64,000 bases of DNA, from assembly GCA_026122225.1 (NCBI GenBank), contig JANEZZ010002066.1, forward strand, positions 1,054,001 through 1,118,000, written 5' to 3'. The notes beneath the pieces were generated by a model. That model searched no databases. It was not told where the DNA came from and saw only the letters and a program-made list of their open reading frames with translations. The stretch is from Heloderma charlesbogerti. Taxonomy: Eukaryota; Chordata; Lepidosauria; Squamata; Helodermatidae. The position numbers were made by a program, and so were the translations under genes. Position 1 is the first letter of the stretch, and each line of letters starts with the position of its first letter. Of this stretch, positions 51,791 through 61,558 are shown piece by piece.

Positions 51791-52773
51791 TGTTGAGTTG
51801 CAGTGGCAATGCAAAAGTCCCAACTCTACCATTAGGAGTTCTGAATAATACAGAGCAGATGATGATGACGATGACGATGATGACAATATTTTAGAGATGT
51901 GTGCAAATGGCCTCTCAAAATTCTCCAGCCTATTTGTGGGCATAGAAATTGGGGTCACAATTTCACCGAATTTCTCCTAGTGGAGTAGAAATTCTCCAAC
52001 GGATTCTCCAAATTCTCCAACAGAAATTCTCTCACAGATAGGGCTCACTATTGGCAGGGGTTGTAGCACAGGCTCTTTCTTTTTTCCTAAGGGTTTTAGT
52101 TTATTGCACTGCTTCTGCAAGTGGCAACAATATCAACTAAGTGGAGGCTTCCACTTTCCTGAGGCAGAATTTTGAATGTCTTCTGGTTTTTGAGCTTAGC
52201 TAATTGCTGCGAGGTGGCCGAGGGTGCTGTATGTGTTTTTTCTCTCTCTCTCTGTTCCACATCTTTTCATTGCTCTGCAGCCTTCCAGGCCGCCTGCACT
52301 TTCTGAACTGAAAAAGCCCCATGGGAGAAATTGCCTCATGACGTCTTCCTCATGATGGCTTTGACTGAAGTGTGGGAAACCGAGGAGGCTACAGGCTGCC
52401 ACAGAGATTACTGTACAGTGACAGACAGGACACACATGCACACTCCTCAGCCACCTCACAAGTAAAGCGAGCACAAGGACCCCAAACCCAAGCTATGAGA
52501 GTTTCTCCAAATTTCTCCTCCTTGGAATTTCTTTCCGAAAGCAATTTCTCTTCTATCAAATTGAATGAGAATGGTCGGAAAAAAAGTGTGGGGGAAATTT
52601 TCAGCATACTACTACCATATTTACTGTTGTTGTTATGGTGAAATTCAATAAACACCTGTACTCATTACTGCTTGAGTTCAAGAGCATCACCTCTTATAAA
52701 GATAATCCCTTCCATGGTCAGTAGAGTTTTCGTTTGTTTGGAAGCACCTTGGACTAAACTGAGCTGCTTTTAG
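51791..52773. other. No gene seen; (GAT)n repeat
   Basis: A (GATGAC/GAT)n tract lies at about 51857-51887. A TAGAGATGTGTGCAAATGG end-like sequence is at 51893 and ATTCTCCAA words recur near 51985-52035, but no second end or TSD was found. Confidence 0.4.
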
Positions 52774-52781
52774 TTTGCAGC

Positions 52782-53080
52782 TAGTGGAGGCTGGTGGCTT
52801 TGATTTTGGAGGGGCTGTGTGAATCCATTCTGGGTTTTAGCCAGAACCAGCCAGAACTCTAAAGGAGCTGTCTAAGGTGCTGAACCGATTTTGAGGATAG
52901 GGTTCCGCACTTTGGATAGCTCCCTTAGAATTCTGGCTGGGTCTGACTTCATTTATTTATTTATTTATTTATTTCATTCCTGTACCACCCAATAGCCAAA
53001 GATCTCTGGGCGGTTCACAAAAATTAAACCCAGAATGGATTGACAAGCTCTAACGAAATCGGAGGCACTAGCCTCCACTG
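52782..53080. mobile_element. hAT MITE (CAGTGGAGG type) with perfect TSD
   Basis: TTTGCAGC flanks both sides (52774-52781, 53081-53088). Ends TAGTGGAGGCTGGTGGC and GCACTAGCCTCCACTG. Halves pair (GCCAGAACTCTAAAGGAGCT / AGCTCCCTTAGAATTCTGGC). A minus-strand L2-type tail with (ATTT)n (about 52950-53030) is embedded in the right half. Confidence 0.88.
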
Positions 53081-53088
53081 TTTGCAGC

Positions 53089-53383
53089 ACTGACTGTGGC
53101 ATTTGCTAATCTCCTCTCTCAGTCCATTCGCCATATATGGAAGACTTGGCAGAAGACCGACAGCCTTTCTGTTTTTGCACTTGCAGGGAGGCACCAAAAC
53201 CACGGGGTTGATTGTAAAATATGCCTATTGTATTAATGTATGAGTTTTCATTGTTAAATGTGACCCAGGTAAGATAGTGTCAATAGAATGCCAGACTGTG
53301 AGTGAGATGTGGGAGGGCCGTGTGTGTGTATGTGTGTGTTTGGAGACTGAGGATATGTAAGGAATGAACTGGCAGTTAGTGAG
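53089..53383. other. No recognised feature
   Basis: Unassigned; a (GT)n run lies near 53322-53340. Confidence 0.35.
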
Positions 53384-53522
53384 GGTGCAATCCTATGCAT
53401 GTTTCAACAGAAGAAAAGCCCTACAACTCCCAGAATCCCCCAGCCGGTATGGCTGGCTCGGGAATGCTGGGAGTTGTTGGACTTCTTTTTCTGTCTAAAT
53501 ATGCATAGGATTGCGCCCTAAG
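53384..53522. mobile_element. Palindromic MITE (GCAATCCTATGCATG type)
   Basis: GTGCAATCCTATGCATGTTT...CCCTACAACTCCCAGAATCC mirrors GGAATGCTGGGAGTTGTTGG...ATATGCATAGGATTGCGCCC. Confidence 0.85.
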
Positions 53523-54486
53523 GTCACATTCCTATGGCTGTTAGTCAGCGGCTAGATAGCCATAGCATTGGTCGGTTCGTGGGAACCGACCTTGGAGCCC
53601 ATGCTCTGAGGTTGGTTCCCAGAGAACCGACCTTCACCCCCTCCCATGCCGCCTTGTAGGCAGTGGAGATCGGCCCCCTGCTCGAAAGAGCAGTGTGGAG
53701 CAGGGGAAACGGGGCGTTCCTGGGGGCAGGCCAAGGTGGGGAGGTCAGACGTGCCGGTACAACACTTCCTCTGTGTCGTCTGGCCTCCCCACCCTGCACT
53801 CCGAGGTCCCGCAGCTAGAGAGCCAAAATTGGCTGTCTAGCCACAAAAGCAGGGAGGCAATAGCGTGGAGGAAATCCACTCCTCACTGCTCCTCCCGCCC
53901 TGCACTGGATGGGCGGTCGCCCTCAAGTTCAGAGGCGACTGTCAATCCCCGTAAGATTGCTCTCCCCATCAGATAGGGATCGTGGAAGCAATATCCAGTT
54001 AATGGGGTTTCTGTATAGGATTTTAGAAGGGGTAGAGTAGGTAGGGAAGTTAGGACCAAGCATCAATGAATAATAACATATAACTCTTCTTGTGTTAAAT
54101 CAATTTTTATTCGTTTGTTTTTAAATGCAGACTCCTATGTGTTGGTTTGAATTGTTACGCTACCAATATGGAATCTGTTTCCTTGTTACTTCTCCTGTAG
54201 TGGGTTGAGAGAACCAATTGAGCACCAATTGAGCATACTGAGTTTCTCTGGAACCCAGGGAGAGTAAAAGGGCTGGAACTTGGGTGTCAGTGGGACCAAC
54301 TGATCCAGGTGAAAGCAGGAGGTTCCTGAGGGGTTTGTTTCTCAGTTTCAGAGGGGGAGGTTGGGGAAAAGGTGGAGCCCAGGAATGAATGCCACGTTGA
54401 CCAAGACCATGGTGGGCCCACCATGCATGGCCTGCTGTGTTTGGCTTGGTGGGTCATACATTGTTCAGGCTATTTTGCTTGTGGCT
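53523..54486. other. Unassigned; GC-rich inverted-repeat segment
   Basis: GGTCGGTTCGTGGGAACCGACC (53569-53590) is a near-perfect hairpin, followed by GGTTGGTTCCCAGAGAACCGACC. GCGGCTAGATAGCC at 53549 and GGCTGTCTAGCC at 53831 are complementary. This suggests a further foldback element, about 53549-53975, that I cannot classify. Confidence 0.4.
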
Positions 54487-54497
54487 ATTAAAGGCAA

Positions 54498-54618
54498 TGC
54501 AATGAATATGAACTTGAGCACGCTCCGGGAGAGAGCGCAGGACAGGAAGGCCTGGCGTGCTATGCTCCATGGGGTCATGAAGAGTCGGACATGACTGAAC
54601 GACTGAACAACAACAACA
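54498..54618 (+). mobile_element. Bov-B LINE 3' end, 121 bp, with 11-bp TSD
   Basis: ATTAAAGGCAA flanks both sides (54487-54497, 54619-54629). The insert encodes the Bov-B C-terminus (STLRERAQDRKAWRAMLHGV then MKSRT) and ends with ACAACAACAAC. It is a strongly 5'-truncated retroposition product. Confidence 0.88.
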
Positions 54619-54629
54619 ATTAAAGGCAA

Positions 54630-55254
54630 AATAGTAAAAATTAAATTAAAATAGCACAATATCTGTGAGCCAAGCAGGCTGACTCTCATCACTGCTGACA
54701 GCTCATATTGTTCCATTTTCTTCCCTGGTTTAGTATCATTGCCTGAAAATAATTTAAACATAGGCTGTTAATATTCATTAATTTAACTCTTCAGTGCCTT
54801 CAGCGGCACTCCTGCATTAATGATACCTTCCTCTATGAGCATTTTAAATTAACCTTATTCTTATGGAAATGTGATCGCCCATTAATCTAAGGGGATAGAT
54901 TGGAGTCTACTGTAAACCCAGCTGTTCTACCAATGAACTTGCTGAATGTTTTTTGTTGTTGATGCCTCAAATGTTGAGGCCACACAGACCCACACACAAA
55001 CAAAATCTCTCACAATGGTTGAAGAATGTGGTAGCAAAAAGTGGTGTGTGTTTTTTTTTAAAAATAACAGGAGGAGGTTGCCTTTCTAGGTTTCGCACTA
55101 CTGATCTAATGGCAGTAGCAGGTTTTCACTTGCTTGCTCCTGTTTTTCTTTCATTTCCATAGGATTAAAAGGGGGAAAGGATTAAATATCTGCAAAGGAT
55201 AAGTTCATTAAATCGAAAGTTCTGAGCAAACAGCTCATACTTAAGGCCAACAAG
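54630..55254. other. No gene seen; possible conserved non-coding stretch
   Basis: 54770-54900 is repeat-free, A/T-rich and full of TTAAT/ATTAAT words, reminiscent of conserved non-coding DNA; not demonstrable from sequence alone. Confidence 0.3.
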
Positions 55255-55686
55255 CTATTTGCGTTGCCCTTATTTTCGCCGTAGTCTACGTAAACATTTA
55301 CGTAGACTACAGCGACTAAATAAGGAACGCGAATGGCGGCTCCCTATGGGGGCCGCCATTCGCGTACGCGCTTTTTTTTTTTTTAAAGTCACCCGTGATA
55401 GGCTACGTGACGATTCACGTAGCCTATCACGGCTGACTTTGCAGATCTAGCCGTGATAGGCTACGTGAATCGTCACGTAGCCAGCAGGGGGCGTTTTTTT
55501 TTTTTTTTTTACTTTCGCGTTCGCGGCCGGGCGAGGCGAGGCGCCTCCTCCCCGGCCTGAATTTCGGCCGGGCGAGGCGGGAAGCCTCCCCCCCCCGGCC
55601 TGAACTTCGCGGGGGGACCAGCGAAGCGCCTCCCCCCCACCGCGAATGGCCTTCGACGACAGGTAAGTGACTTTCGTCCACCCCTA
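55255..55686. mobile_element. Family P half-element, broken at the central axis
   Basis: Starts at CTATTTGCGTTGCCC, which is the loop of the central hairpin of complete copies (compare 36795-36815), and continues through the right half: TAGTCTACGTAAACATTTAC hairpin, GCGAATGGCGGCTCCC hairpin, two GATAGGCTACGTGACGATTC hairpins, beta arm, ACAGGTAAGTGACTTTCGTC and end CCACCCCTA. The entire left half is absent. Confidence 0.9.
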
Positions 55687-55734
55687 GTTCTGACCCCCGA
55701 ATGCGTTTTTTGGGGAAAGGCAGCAGATCTCTGA

Positions 55735-55970
55735 AGCTGAAATCATGTTCAAAAATTGCTATTTATTGATAAAAGCACACTTAAAAATGTGCATTTATTT
55801 AAAAAATACGTCTTTTCACTCTAGTCAATGGGAGGAAAGTGCGCACTTCTGAAAAATGAGCACTGAAATGCACATTTTTCCCATTTGAAATGCATGTGAA
55901 CAAAAATGAAATCGTGTTGCTAATGGAAGCGGAGCAAGGTGAAATGGGCTTCGAAGTACAGTTTGGAGAA
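55735..55970. mobile_element. Family K repeat fragment
   Basis: AATCATGTTCAAAAATTGC, AAAAATGTGCATTTA, CAATGGGAGGAAAGTGCGC, ATGCACATTTTTCCC and CGAAGTACAGTTTGGAGAATC follow the K order as at 16070-16315. Confidence 0.6.
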
Positions 55971-55972
55971 TC

Positions 55973-57521
55973 TGGGGATGTCAGAGAATTTCACCACGAA
56001 TCTCGGGGAGGCCGAATGCCAGCGCTTTCGGACCCCTGAAATCGGTGGCGGAACGGTCTGCCCCCCCCGGGACAGGACTTAACTTGGGCGAACCTTCCTG
56101 GCGGCGGCAGCAGCTCTGGCGGCGGTGCAGCAGCGGCAGCTGCAGCGGCCGGACTTCTGACCGGCTGCCGCCACAGCCATTTCCAGTAAAAAAAACAAAA
56201 AAACATGATAGGCTTAGGGATGCACAAAAGTCACTTACCTGGTCTCACAGCTTGCTTCGCGGTGGGGGGGAGGTGCTTCACTGCTCCCCCCGAAGTTCAG
56301 GCTGGGGGGGGAGGCTTCCTACCTCGCCCGGCCGAAATTCAGGCCAGGGAGAAGCGCCCCATCTCCCCGGCTGCGAACTTCAAAAGAAAAAAAAATGCCC
56401 CTGTGATAGGCTACGTAACGATTAACGTAGCCTATCATGGCTAGATCTGCAAAGTCAGCCATTATTAGGCTACGTTAATCGTCATGTAGCCTATCACGGG
56501 TGACTTTGAAAAAAAAAAAAGCGCGTACACAAATGGCGGCCCCCATAGGGAGCCGCCATTCGCGTTCCTTATTTGGTCCCTGTAGTCTACGTAAAGATTT
56601 ACATAGACTACGGCGAAAATAAGCGTTGTCCTTATTTTCGCCATAGTCTACGTAAATCTTTACGTAGACTACAGGGACCAAATAAGGAACGCGAATGGCG
56701 GCTCCCTATGGGGGCCACCATTAGCCGTACGTGCTTTTTTTTTTTTTTTTCAAAGTCACCCGTGATAGGCTACGCGACGATTAACGTAGCCTATCACGGC
56801 TGACTTTGCAAATCTAGCCATGATAGGCTATGTTAATCGTTATGTAGCCTATCACAGGGGCGTGTTCTTTTTTTTTAACTTTTCTTGTAATGGCGGCGCC
56901 CCTGACGAAGACCTGCCGAACCGCAGCCGGAACCCGCCGCCGGGAGGGACATTCGTGAAAGGTAAGTCCCATCCCGGGGTGGGGGGCGGACGGCGGACGG
57001 AGAATTTCTCCCTGAACCTTCGGAGGACCAAGTGCGTTGGCACTCGGCCCCCCGAAGTTTCGGGGAGAAATTCTCCCCCATCCCTAGATAGGCTACATAA
57101 AGATTTACATAGCCTATCACGGCTAGATTTTTAAAAAATACCATGATAGGCTACGTAAATGTTTACGTAGCCTATCATGGCTGATTTAAAAGAAATAAAA
57201 AACACGCGCGTACGCAGATGGCGGCACCATGGGCGCCGCCATTTGCATTCCTTACTTTGACACATCTTAGTCTACGTAAACATTTACGTAGACTAAGATG
57301 GCGAAAATAAGGGGAACGCAAATAGTGTAGACGCTACACTATTTGTGTTCCCCTTATTTTCGCCGTCTTAGTCTACGTAAATGTTTACGTAGACACATGT
57401 CAAAATAAGGAACGCAAATGGCGGCGCCCATGGGTGCTGCCATTTGCGTACACGCATTTTTTCTTTTCTTTTAAATCAGCCATACGTAGCCTATCATGGC
57501 TGACTGCAGGGACGCAAATGA
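55973..57521. mobile_element. Family P element hosting a nested P element; right end lost
   Basis: Left end TGGGGATGTCAGAGAATTTC, arm with CGAATGCCAGCGCTTTCGG and GACAGGACTTAACTTGGGC, (GGCGGCAGCAGC)-rich stretch, then half a GATAGGCT hairpin cut at 56214. After the insertion it resumes at 57095 with GATAGGCTACGTAAATGTTT hairpin, GCAGATGGCGGCACC hairpin, CTTAGTCTACGTAAACATTT hairpins and central AAATAGTGTAGACGCTACAC hairpin. It stops at GACGCAAATG (57521), the axis of another hairpin. Confidence 0.85.
56215..57086. mobile_element. Family P element nested in a P hairpin, perfect TSD
   Basis: GATAGGCT flanks both sides (56207-56214, 57087-57094); the target is itself a P hairpin arm. Beta arm first: TAGGGATGCACAAAAGTCACTTACCTGG in pieces, GGGGGGGAGGTGCTTC. 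Core: GATAGGCTACGTAACGATTA hairpins, CAAATGGCGGCCCCC, TAGTCTACGTAAAGATTTAC hairpins around a shortened centre (AAATAAGCGTTGTCC), and the mirror order. Right alpha arm has GAAAGGTAAGTCCC and ends TTCTCCCCCATCCCTA. Confidence 0.94.
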
Positions 57522-57625
57522 AAAAACCTGAGCTGCCATTTTTTTCACAAAATGGTGGCTTGGTGGACCAGTGGCGACTGCTGCGATTGCCTGACTAGGT
57601 GCACAGTGAGTCAGGCAGGAATAAT
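57522..57625. mobile_element. Family Q fragment
   Basis: AACCTGAGCTGCCATTTTTT...CACAAAATGGTGGCTTGG matches the inner-arm and right-hand sequence of the Q elements at 4922 and 37409. It is joined directly to the broken P element. Confidence 0.6.
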
Positions 57626-57861
57626 GTACCACCTACAGAGCACTTTGGGTTGTGCTTCCTTTTATATTTGTGTTGACTGATAAGGTTGTGAAAGAGATTC
57701 AGATACCACACCAATCGTTTCCTTCCAGAGAGTCACCTAACTCATTCTCCCATGCCCTCCCTTTAAAGAAAAGAGGGAGGGGGGAAGGAACACAAAACGG
57801 CAGAATACTGGTAGCAGCAGTGGTGGTCCTGGTGTTATTTATTTGACACATTTGTATTCAC

Positions 57862-58293
57862 TAGGGGTGTATGAACCTCACTCACCGGACCGCTGCAGGG
57901 TCCGCAGCAAGGGAGGTGATCTGTCCCTCCCCCTGGAATCCTCCCCGGCTGGCACTGCTCCACAGCGAGTCCACGGAGCTGCTGGCCAGGCCCATCTGCA
58001 GGGGCTGTGGACGTAAATGGCGTCTGGCGTAGCGGACACCATTTGTGTCCCTGCCCTTTGCCGTGATAGTCTATGTAAAGATTTACGTAGCCTATCATGG
58101 CAAAGAGCAGGGATGCAAATGGCGTCTGCGGTGCTGGACAGCATTTGCATCTGCAGCCCTGCAGTGGAGGGCGCCAGACCAGCCGGCGGCAGGTAGGGTT
58201 TGTCCGGGTAGAATTTCGCGGGGTGGCAGAGGGGAGTGGTCCGTTCTGCCACGGACTCATTGGAGTCTGTGGCGGAATTCTCCGCCATCCCTA
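57862..58293. mobile_element. Family P palindromic element with perfect TSD
   Basis: GTATTCAC flanks both sides (57854-57861, 58294-58301). Ends TAGGGGTGTATGAACCTCAC and GAATTCTCCGCCATCCCTA. Core: GACGTAAATGGCGTCTGGCG hairpin, GATAGTCTATGTAAAGATTT hairpin, GATGCAAATGGCGTCTGCGG hairpin. Arms carry CCTCACTCACCGG and CGGCAGGTAGGGTT, weaker donor-like motifs. Closest relative: 30424-30950. Confidence 0.92.
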
Positions 58294-58385
58294 GTATTCA
58301 CCTCTATGATTCCTGTGACTTTATTTATTTATTTATTTTTATAGGGGAGTGAAATAAACCTCTTGGGTTTATTTTTAATGGATGT

Positions 58386-58655
58386 TAGGGATGTGACAAC
58401 ACATCTCTGCTCACGTTCTCCAGGCACCCTCCAAGCTCTCCCCCCACTCACTGGCCCTCTGGGCTGCAGTCGAGCCTCCCCTCCATGCTTGGTGAGCAGC
58501 CTGCAACTTACTCAGGCCTGTTCGTCTCTGTCCCAATCACCATGTTTTATAAAACATGGTGATCGGCAGCGCTTGCCCTTAGACTTACACGCAAAGTAGC
58601 GCTGTGAAACTAAGGTGTATAGGCGATGCATAGCGCTTTTTGCATAAAAGTCTAT
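58386..58655. mobile_element. hAT-like element fragment with palindromes
   Basis: Starts TAGGGATGTGACAACACATC. Contains a perfect 28-bp palindrome at 58536-58563 (half-site ATCACCATGTTTTA) and CTTAGACTTACACGC / GCATAAAAGTCTATGTG near the right, words related to the element at 27308-28010. Right end lost at a LINE. Confidence 0.6.
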
Positions 58656-59215
58656 GTGCCACATAATTTTGTAGACCTCTATCATGTCTTCCCTTACCCT
58701 CTTTTTTTCCAAGCTAAACAATCCCAGCTTTTGTAACTTTCTGTCATAGGAGAGATGCTCCAGTCCCTTGATCATTTATTTCAGTTGCCCCTTTCTGCAC
58801 TTTTTCCAGCTCTACAATATCTTTTTTTAGGTATTGTGACCAGAACTATACTCACTATTCCAAGTCTGGTTGTATAGCGGCAGTATGATGTTGGTAGTTT
58901 TATTCTCCATTCGTTTTCTAGTTATGCCTAACATGGAGTTTGCCTTTTTTACAGTGGCCGCACAGTGGGTTGACATCTTCATTGAGCTCTCCACCACAAC
59001 CCCAAGATTTTTCCCTGGTCAGTCACCGCTAGCTCAGATCCCATCAGGCTATACTTGAAGTTGGGATTTTTTTGCCCCAATATACATCATTTTACACTTG
59101 CTTACATTGAATCACATTTGCCATTTAGATGCTCATTCTACCAGTTTGGGGAGATCCTTTTTTCTATTTAAAATTGCAGAGAATACCTCACTTTCATTCC
59201 CATAGTTCTGAGAAA
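58656..59215 (-). pseudogene. CR1/L3-like LINE ORF C-terminal region
   Basis: Minus-strand translation gives MIKGLEHLSYDRKLQKLGLF followed by LEKKRVREDMIEVYKIM, the conserved post-RT region of CR1/L3-type LINEs, and upstream the decayed RT thumb (CKLYWGKKIPTSSIA-like text with stops). This is an old copy with many stops. Confidence 0.78.
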
Positions 59216-59284
59216 CTATGACTGGTTCAAAATGCACCTGCCAGGAAACACAAGTTGCCAGTTGCAAAACAACTCCATTGGTTC

Positions 59285-59660
59285 TAGGGATGGCATGGGC
59301 GCTCAATTCCATCCTGGAATTTGGCAGGAACCCCCCCCACCTGCACCCCCGAGCCCTGCTCGCCGAGCTCCTGCCCATGCCCGGTGAGCGGCCCGCACTC
59401 ACCCCGCATTTTCCGCATACACATGCACATTCGCAAAAATTTGCATTTTTGCACATATACAAATACACTAATTTTTGTGATCGCTGTTTTATTTTTCAAA
59501 AAATGGTGACCGCAGAGCTCACTAAGGCCTCTGGGGTGAATGTGGGCTGCTCGCCAAGCATGGGAGGGGCTTGAGTGCAGTCCGGGGACCTTCAAGCGGG
59601 GGCAAGGGCTGGGCGGGTGCCCGGAGAACCCGGACAGGGGTGGGTTCCCACGTCCTCAAT
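59285..59660. mobile_element. hAT-like element, right end uncertain
   Basis: TAGGGATGGCATGGGCGCTC begins it. GCACATTCGCAAAAATTTGC / GCATTTTTGCACATATAC and CTCGCCGAGCTCC...GGCTGCTCGCCAAGCATGG suggest internal inverted repeats. CCACGTCCTCA near 59650 could be a decayed CATCCCTA end. Confidence 0.45.
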
Positions 59661-59888
59661 GGAGTTGGTGTTGACCTTGAAAGCAGGAGTGGGAAGCCTT
59701 TTTTTGTGTTGAGGGCTGCATTTCCTCAGGAATAATCTGCTGGGGACCACAGAACTAGTGGGTAGAGCTAAAGCCTATGGTGGGTGGAGCCACCCCGCCT
59801 TTCTGACACCACCTTCCCTCTCCCTCCCTGCTTCCCTCCTTTTCATCTAGTGGGCTGCCAGGACAGAGACATGAGAATGGTTGCTCAG

Positions 59889-60442
59889 TAGGGATGTATG
59901 AAAGTAACTTACCTTTTCGAAGGGTGACATTCGCAGTGGGGGGGATGCACTCCGTCCCTCCCCCTGAAATTCTCTCCGGCCGGCTCCGCTCTGCGACGAC
60001 TCCGCAGAGCCACTGGCTGGAGTTGCCCGCAGCCTGACATCCGGCCGCAGGACCGCCTGCACAGGGACGCAAATGGCGGCCGCCATAGCCGATTCCATTT
60101 GCATTCCCTTTTTTTTTTTTTTGCTGTGATAGGCTACGTAAATACTTAAGTAGTCTATCATGGCCTCCGCAGGGACGCATATGGCGTCCCTGCATTAGCC
60201 GTGATAGGCTACATAAGTATTTATGTAGCCTATCACGGCTATAATGAAGAAGCGAATGGCGGCTGCAGACACGGCCGCCATTCGCAAAGCAGCACGAACG
60301 GCAGCAGGTAAGTGCTCCGTTTCGTGCGCCTTTCGTGGGGCGGGGTGGTGGGGGGCTTCGTTCCGCCACAGATTTCGGGGGGCCGAATGCACTGGCATTC
60401 AGCCTCACCGAGATCCGTGGCGGAATTCTCTTGACATCCCTA
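59889..60442. mobile_element. Family P palindromic element with perfect TSD
   Basis: TTGCTCAG flanks both sides (59881-59888, 60443-60450). Ends TAGGGATGTATGAAAGTAAC and TCTCTTGACATCCCTA. Gamma arm ACTTACCTTTTCGAAGGG, GCAAATGGCGGCCGCC, GATAGGCTACGTAAATACTT hairpin, GACGCATATGGCGTCCC hairpin, GATAGGCTACATAAGTATTT hairpin, GCGAATGGCGGCTGC hairpin, AGCAGGTAAGTGC and the GGCCGAATGCACTGGCATTC arm. Right half closely matches 3960-4222. Confidence 0.94.
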
Positions 60443-60450
60443 TTGCTCAG

Positions 60451-60924
60451 CCATTGCTTGATACAGCTTTGTGCAACTAACACATGAAGGGGGCTTAGGT
60501 TTGAAGAAAATATCTTCTTTAGCTGTCCTGCTAGACTTCTTCTGTGAGTCTTTGCCTTGCCTACTGCTGCTTTTCTTTAAAAAGTAGTTATAGGTTGAAG
60601 GCTTTTTTTTAATGAGTTAGTTATTTTAATAGGTATTTACGTTTTACTGTTGTTTACAGCCTCGTAGAGCCTTTTGGCTCAAAGGATATAAATATTTTAG
60701 TAAATAAGTATGTATTTTCCATTTAGAGTTGCAGAGAATACCTCACTTTCATTCCCATTCTGTATTCTGGAGAGTTATGAATGAGAGGCTCAAGGTCACT
60801 TCTGTGAATCCATGAGTGACCTGAAATTTGAACTCGGTTCTGCCAGATGCAACACTGTTTATGTAGCACTTTGTCTCTCAGACCCGGTTTGTCTTTTATT
60901 ATCAGAGGCAAACAGGCTGGCAAG
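60451..60924. other. No gene; LINE tail and SINE trace
   Basis: 60635-60712 (GTTTACAGCCTCGTAGAGCC...GGATATAAATATTTTAG) resembles an L2-type plus-strand tail. 60785-60860 (TCAAGGTCACTTCTGTGAAT...TTTGAACTCGGTTCTG) resembles a minus-strand SINE body. Both are weak. Confidence 0.4.
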
Positions 60925-61370
60925 ACCGTCCCTACCATTAGGCAGAGTGAGATGACTGCCATAAGCAGCAGAAGCTGGTCGGGGGGAGAGATAGTGGCAA
61001 CAAAGTGATGGAGGACAGTTTCTTTTATTTGCATTTATTACATTTATATCCCTCCATTTTTCCTCCTTAAGGAATCCCAGGTGGTGTACATAATCCTCCT
61101 CTTCTCCATTTTATCCTCACAACAACAACCCTGTGAGGTAGGTTGGGCTGAGAGTCTGTGACTGGCCCAAAGTCACCCAGTGAGCTTCCATGTCCAAGTG
61201 GGGACTAGAACCCGAATCTCCTGCCTCCCAGTCCAACACTCCAGCTGCTACACCACACTGTGCCAAACTGTCTGCCCTCTTACCCCTAAGCTGGCCTGCT
61301 GCCCTCAGCTACAGAGGGACACAGTCCCATCTCTAGTGTTGAAATAAGATTCAATTGCCAGTTCTGTCAG
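60925..61370. repeat. Unnamed dispersed repeat (as at 11305) split by a SINE
   Basis: CCGTCCCTACCATTAGGCAGAGTG and, after the SINE, CTGGCCTGCTGCCCTCAGC...CATCTCTAGTGTTGAA correspond in order to 11305-11525. The SINE 61035-61270 lies between the two parts. Confidence 0.6.
61035..61270 (-). mobile_element. tRNA-derived SINE
   Basis: Plus strand reads TCTCCATTTTATCCTCACAA, CCCTGTGAGGTAGGTTGGGC, GACTGGCCCAAAGTCACCCA, GAACCCGAATCTCCTGCCTC and CTGCTACACCACACTG: the complement of the 35640 SINE from 3' to 5'. Confidence 0.9.
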
Positions 61371-61558
61371 ATTTAGAACATGGAATGGGGTTCGAGGCAC
61401 AATCTTGTCCTTTGCCACGCAGGCTGGTGGTGAGGGTCCGAGGATGCAGTCAAGGCAGCAGGAATCTGTTTGGAACCTTCCCTGTCGGACTTGTCACTCA
61501 GACTGCGGACCCAATTCTTGGGAAGATTCTTATATAAGGAATCGAGGTCATTTGATTC

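Noticed and set aside
59755..60483. 242-codon minus-strand frame as a gene
   Set aside because: It lies across the P element 59889-60442 and reads through its hairpins; repeated GDRLRKYL-like text comes from the palindromes.
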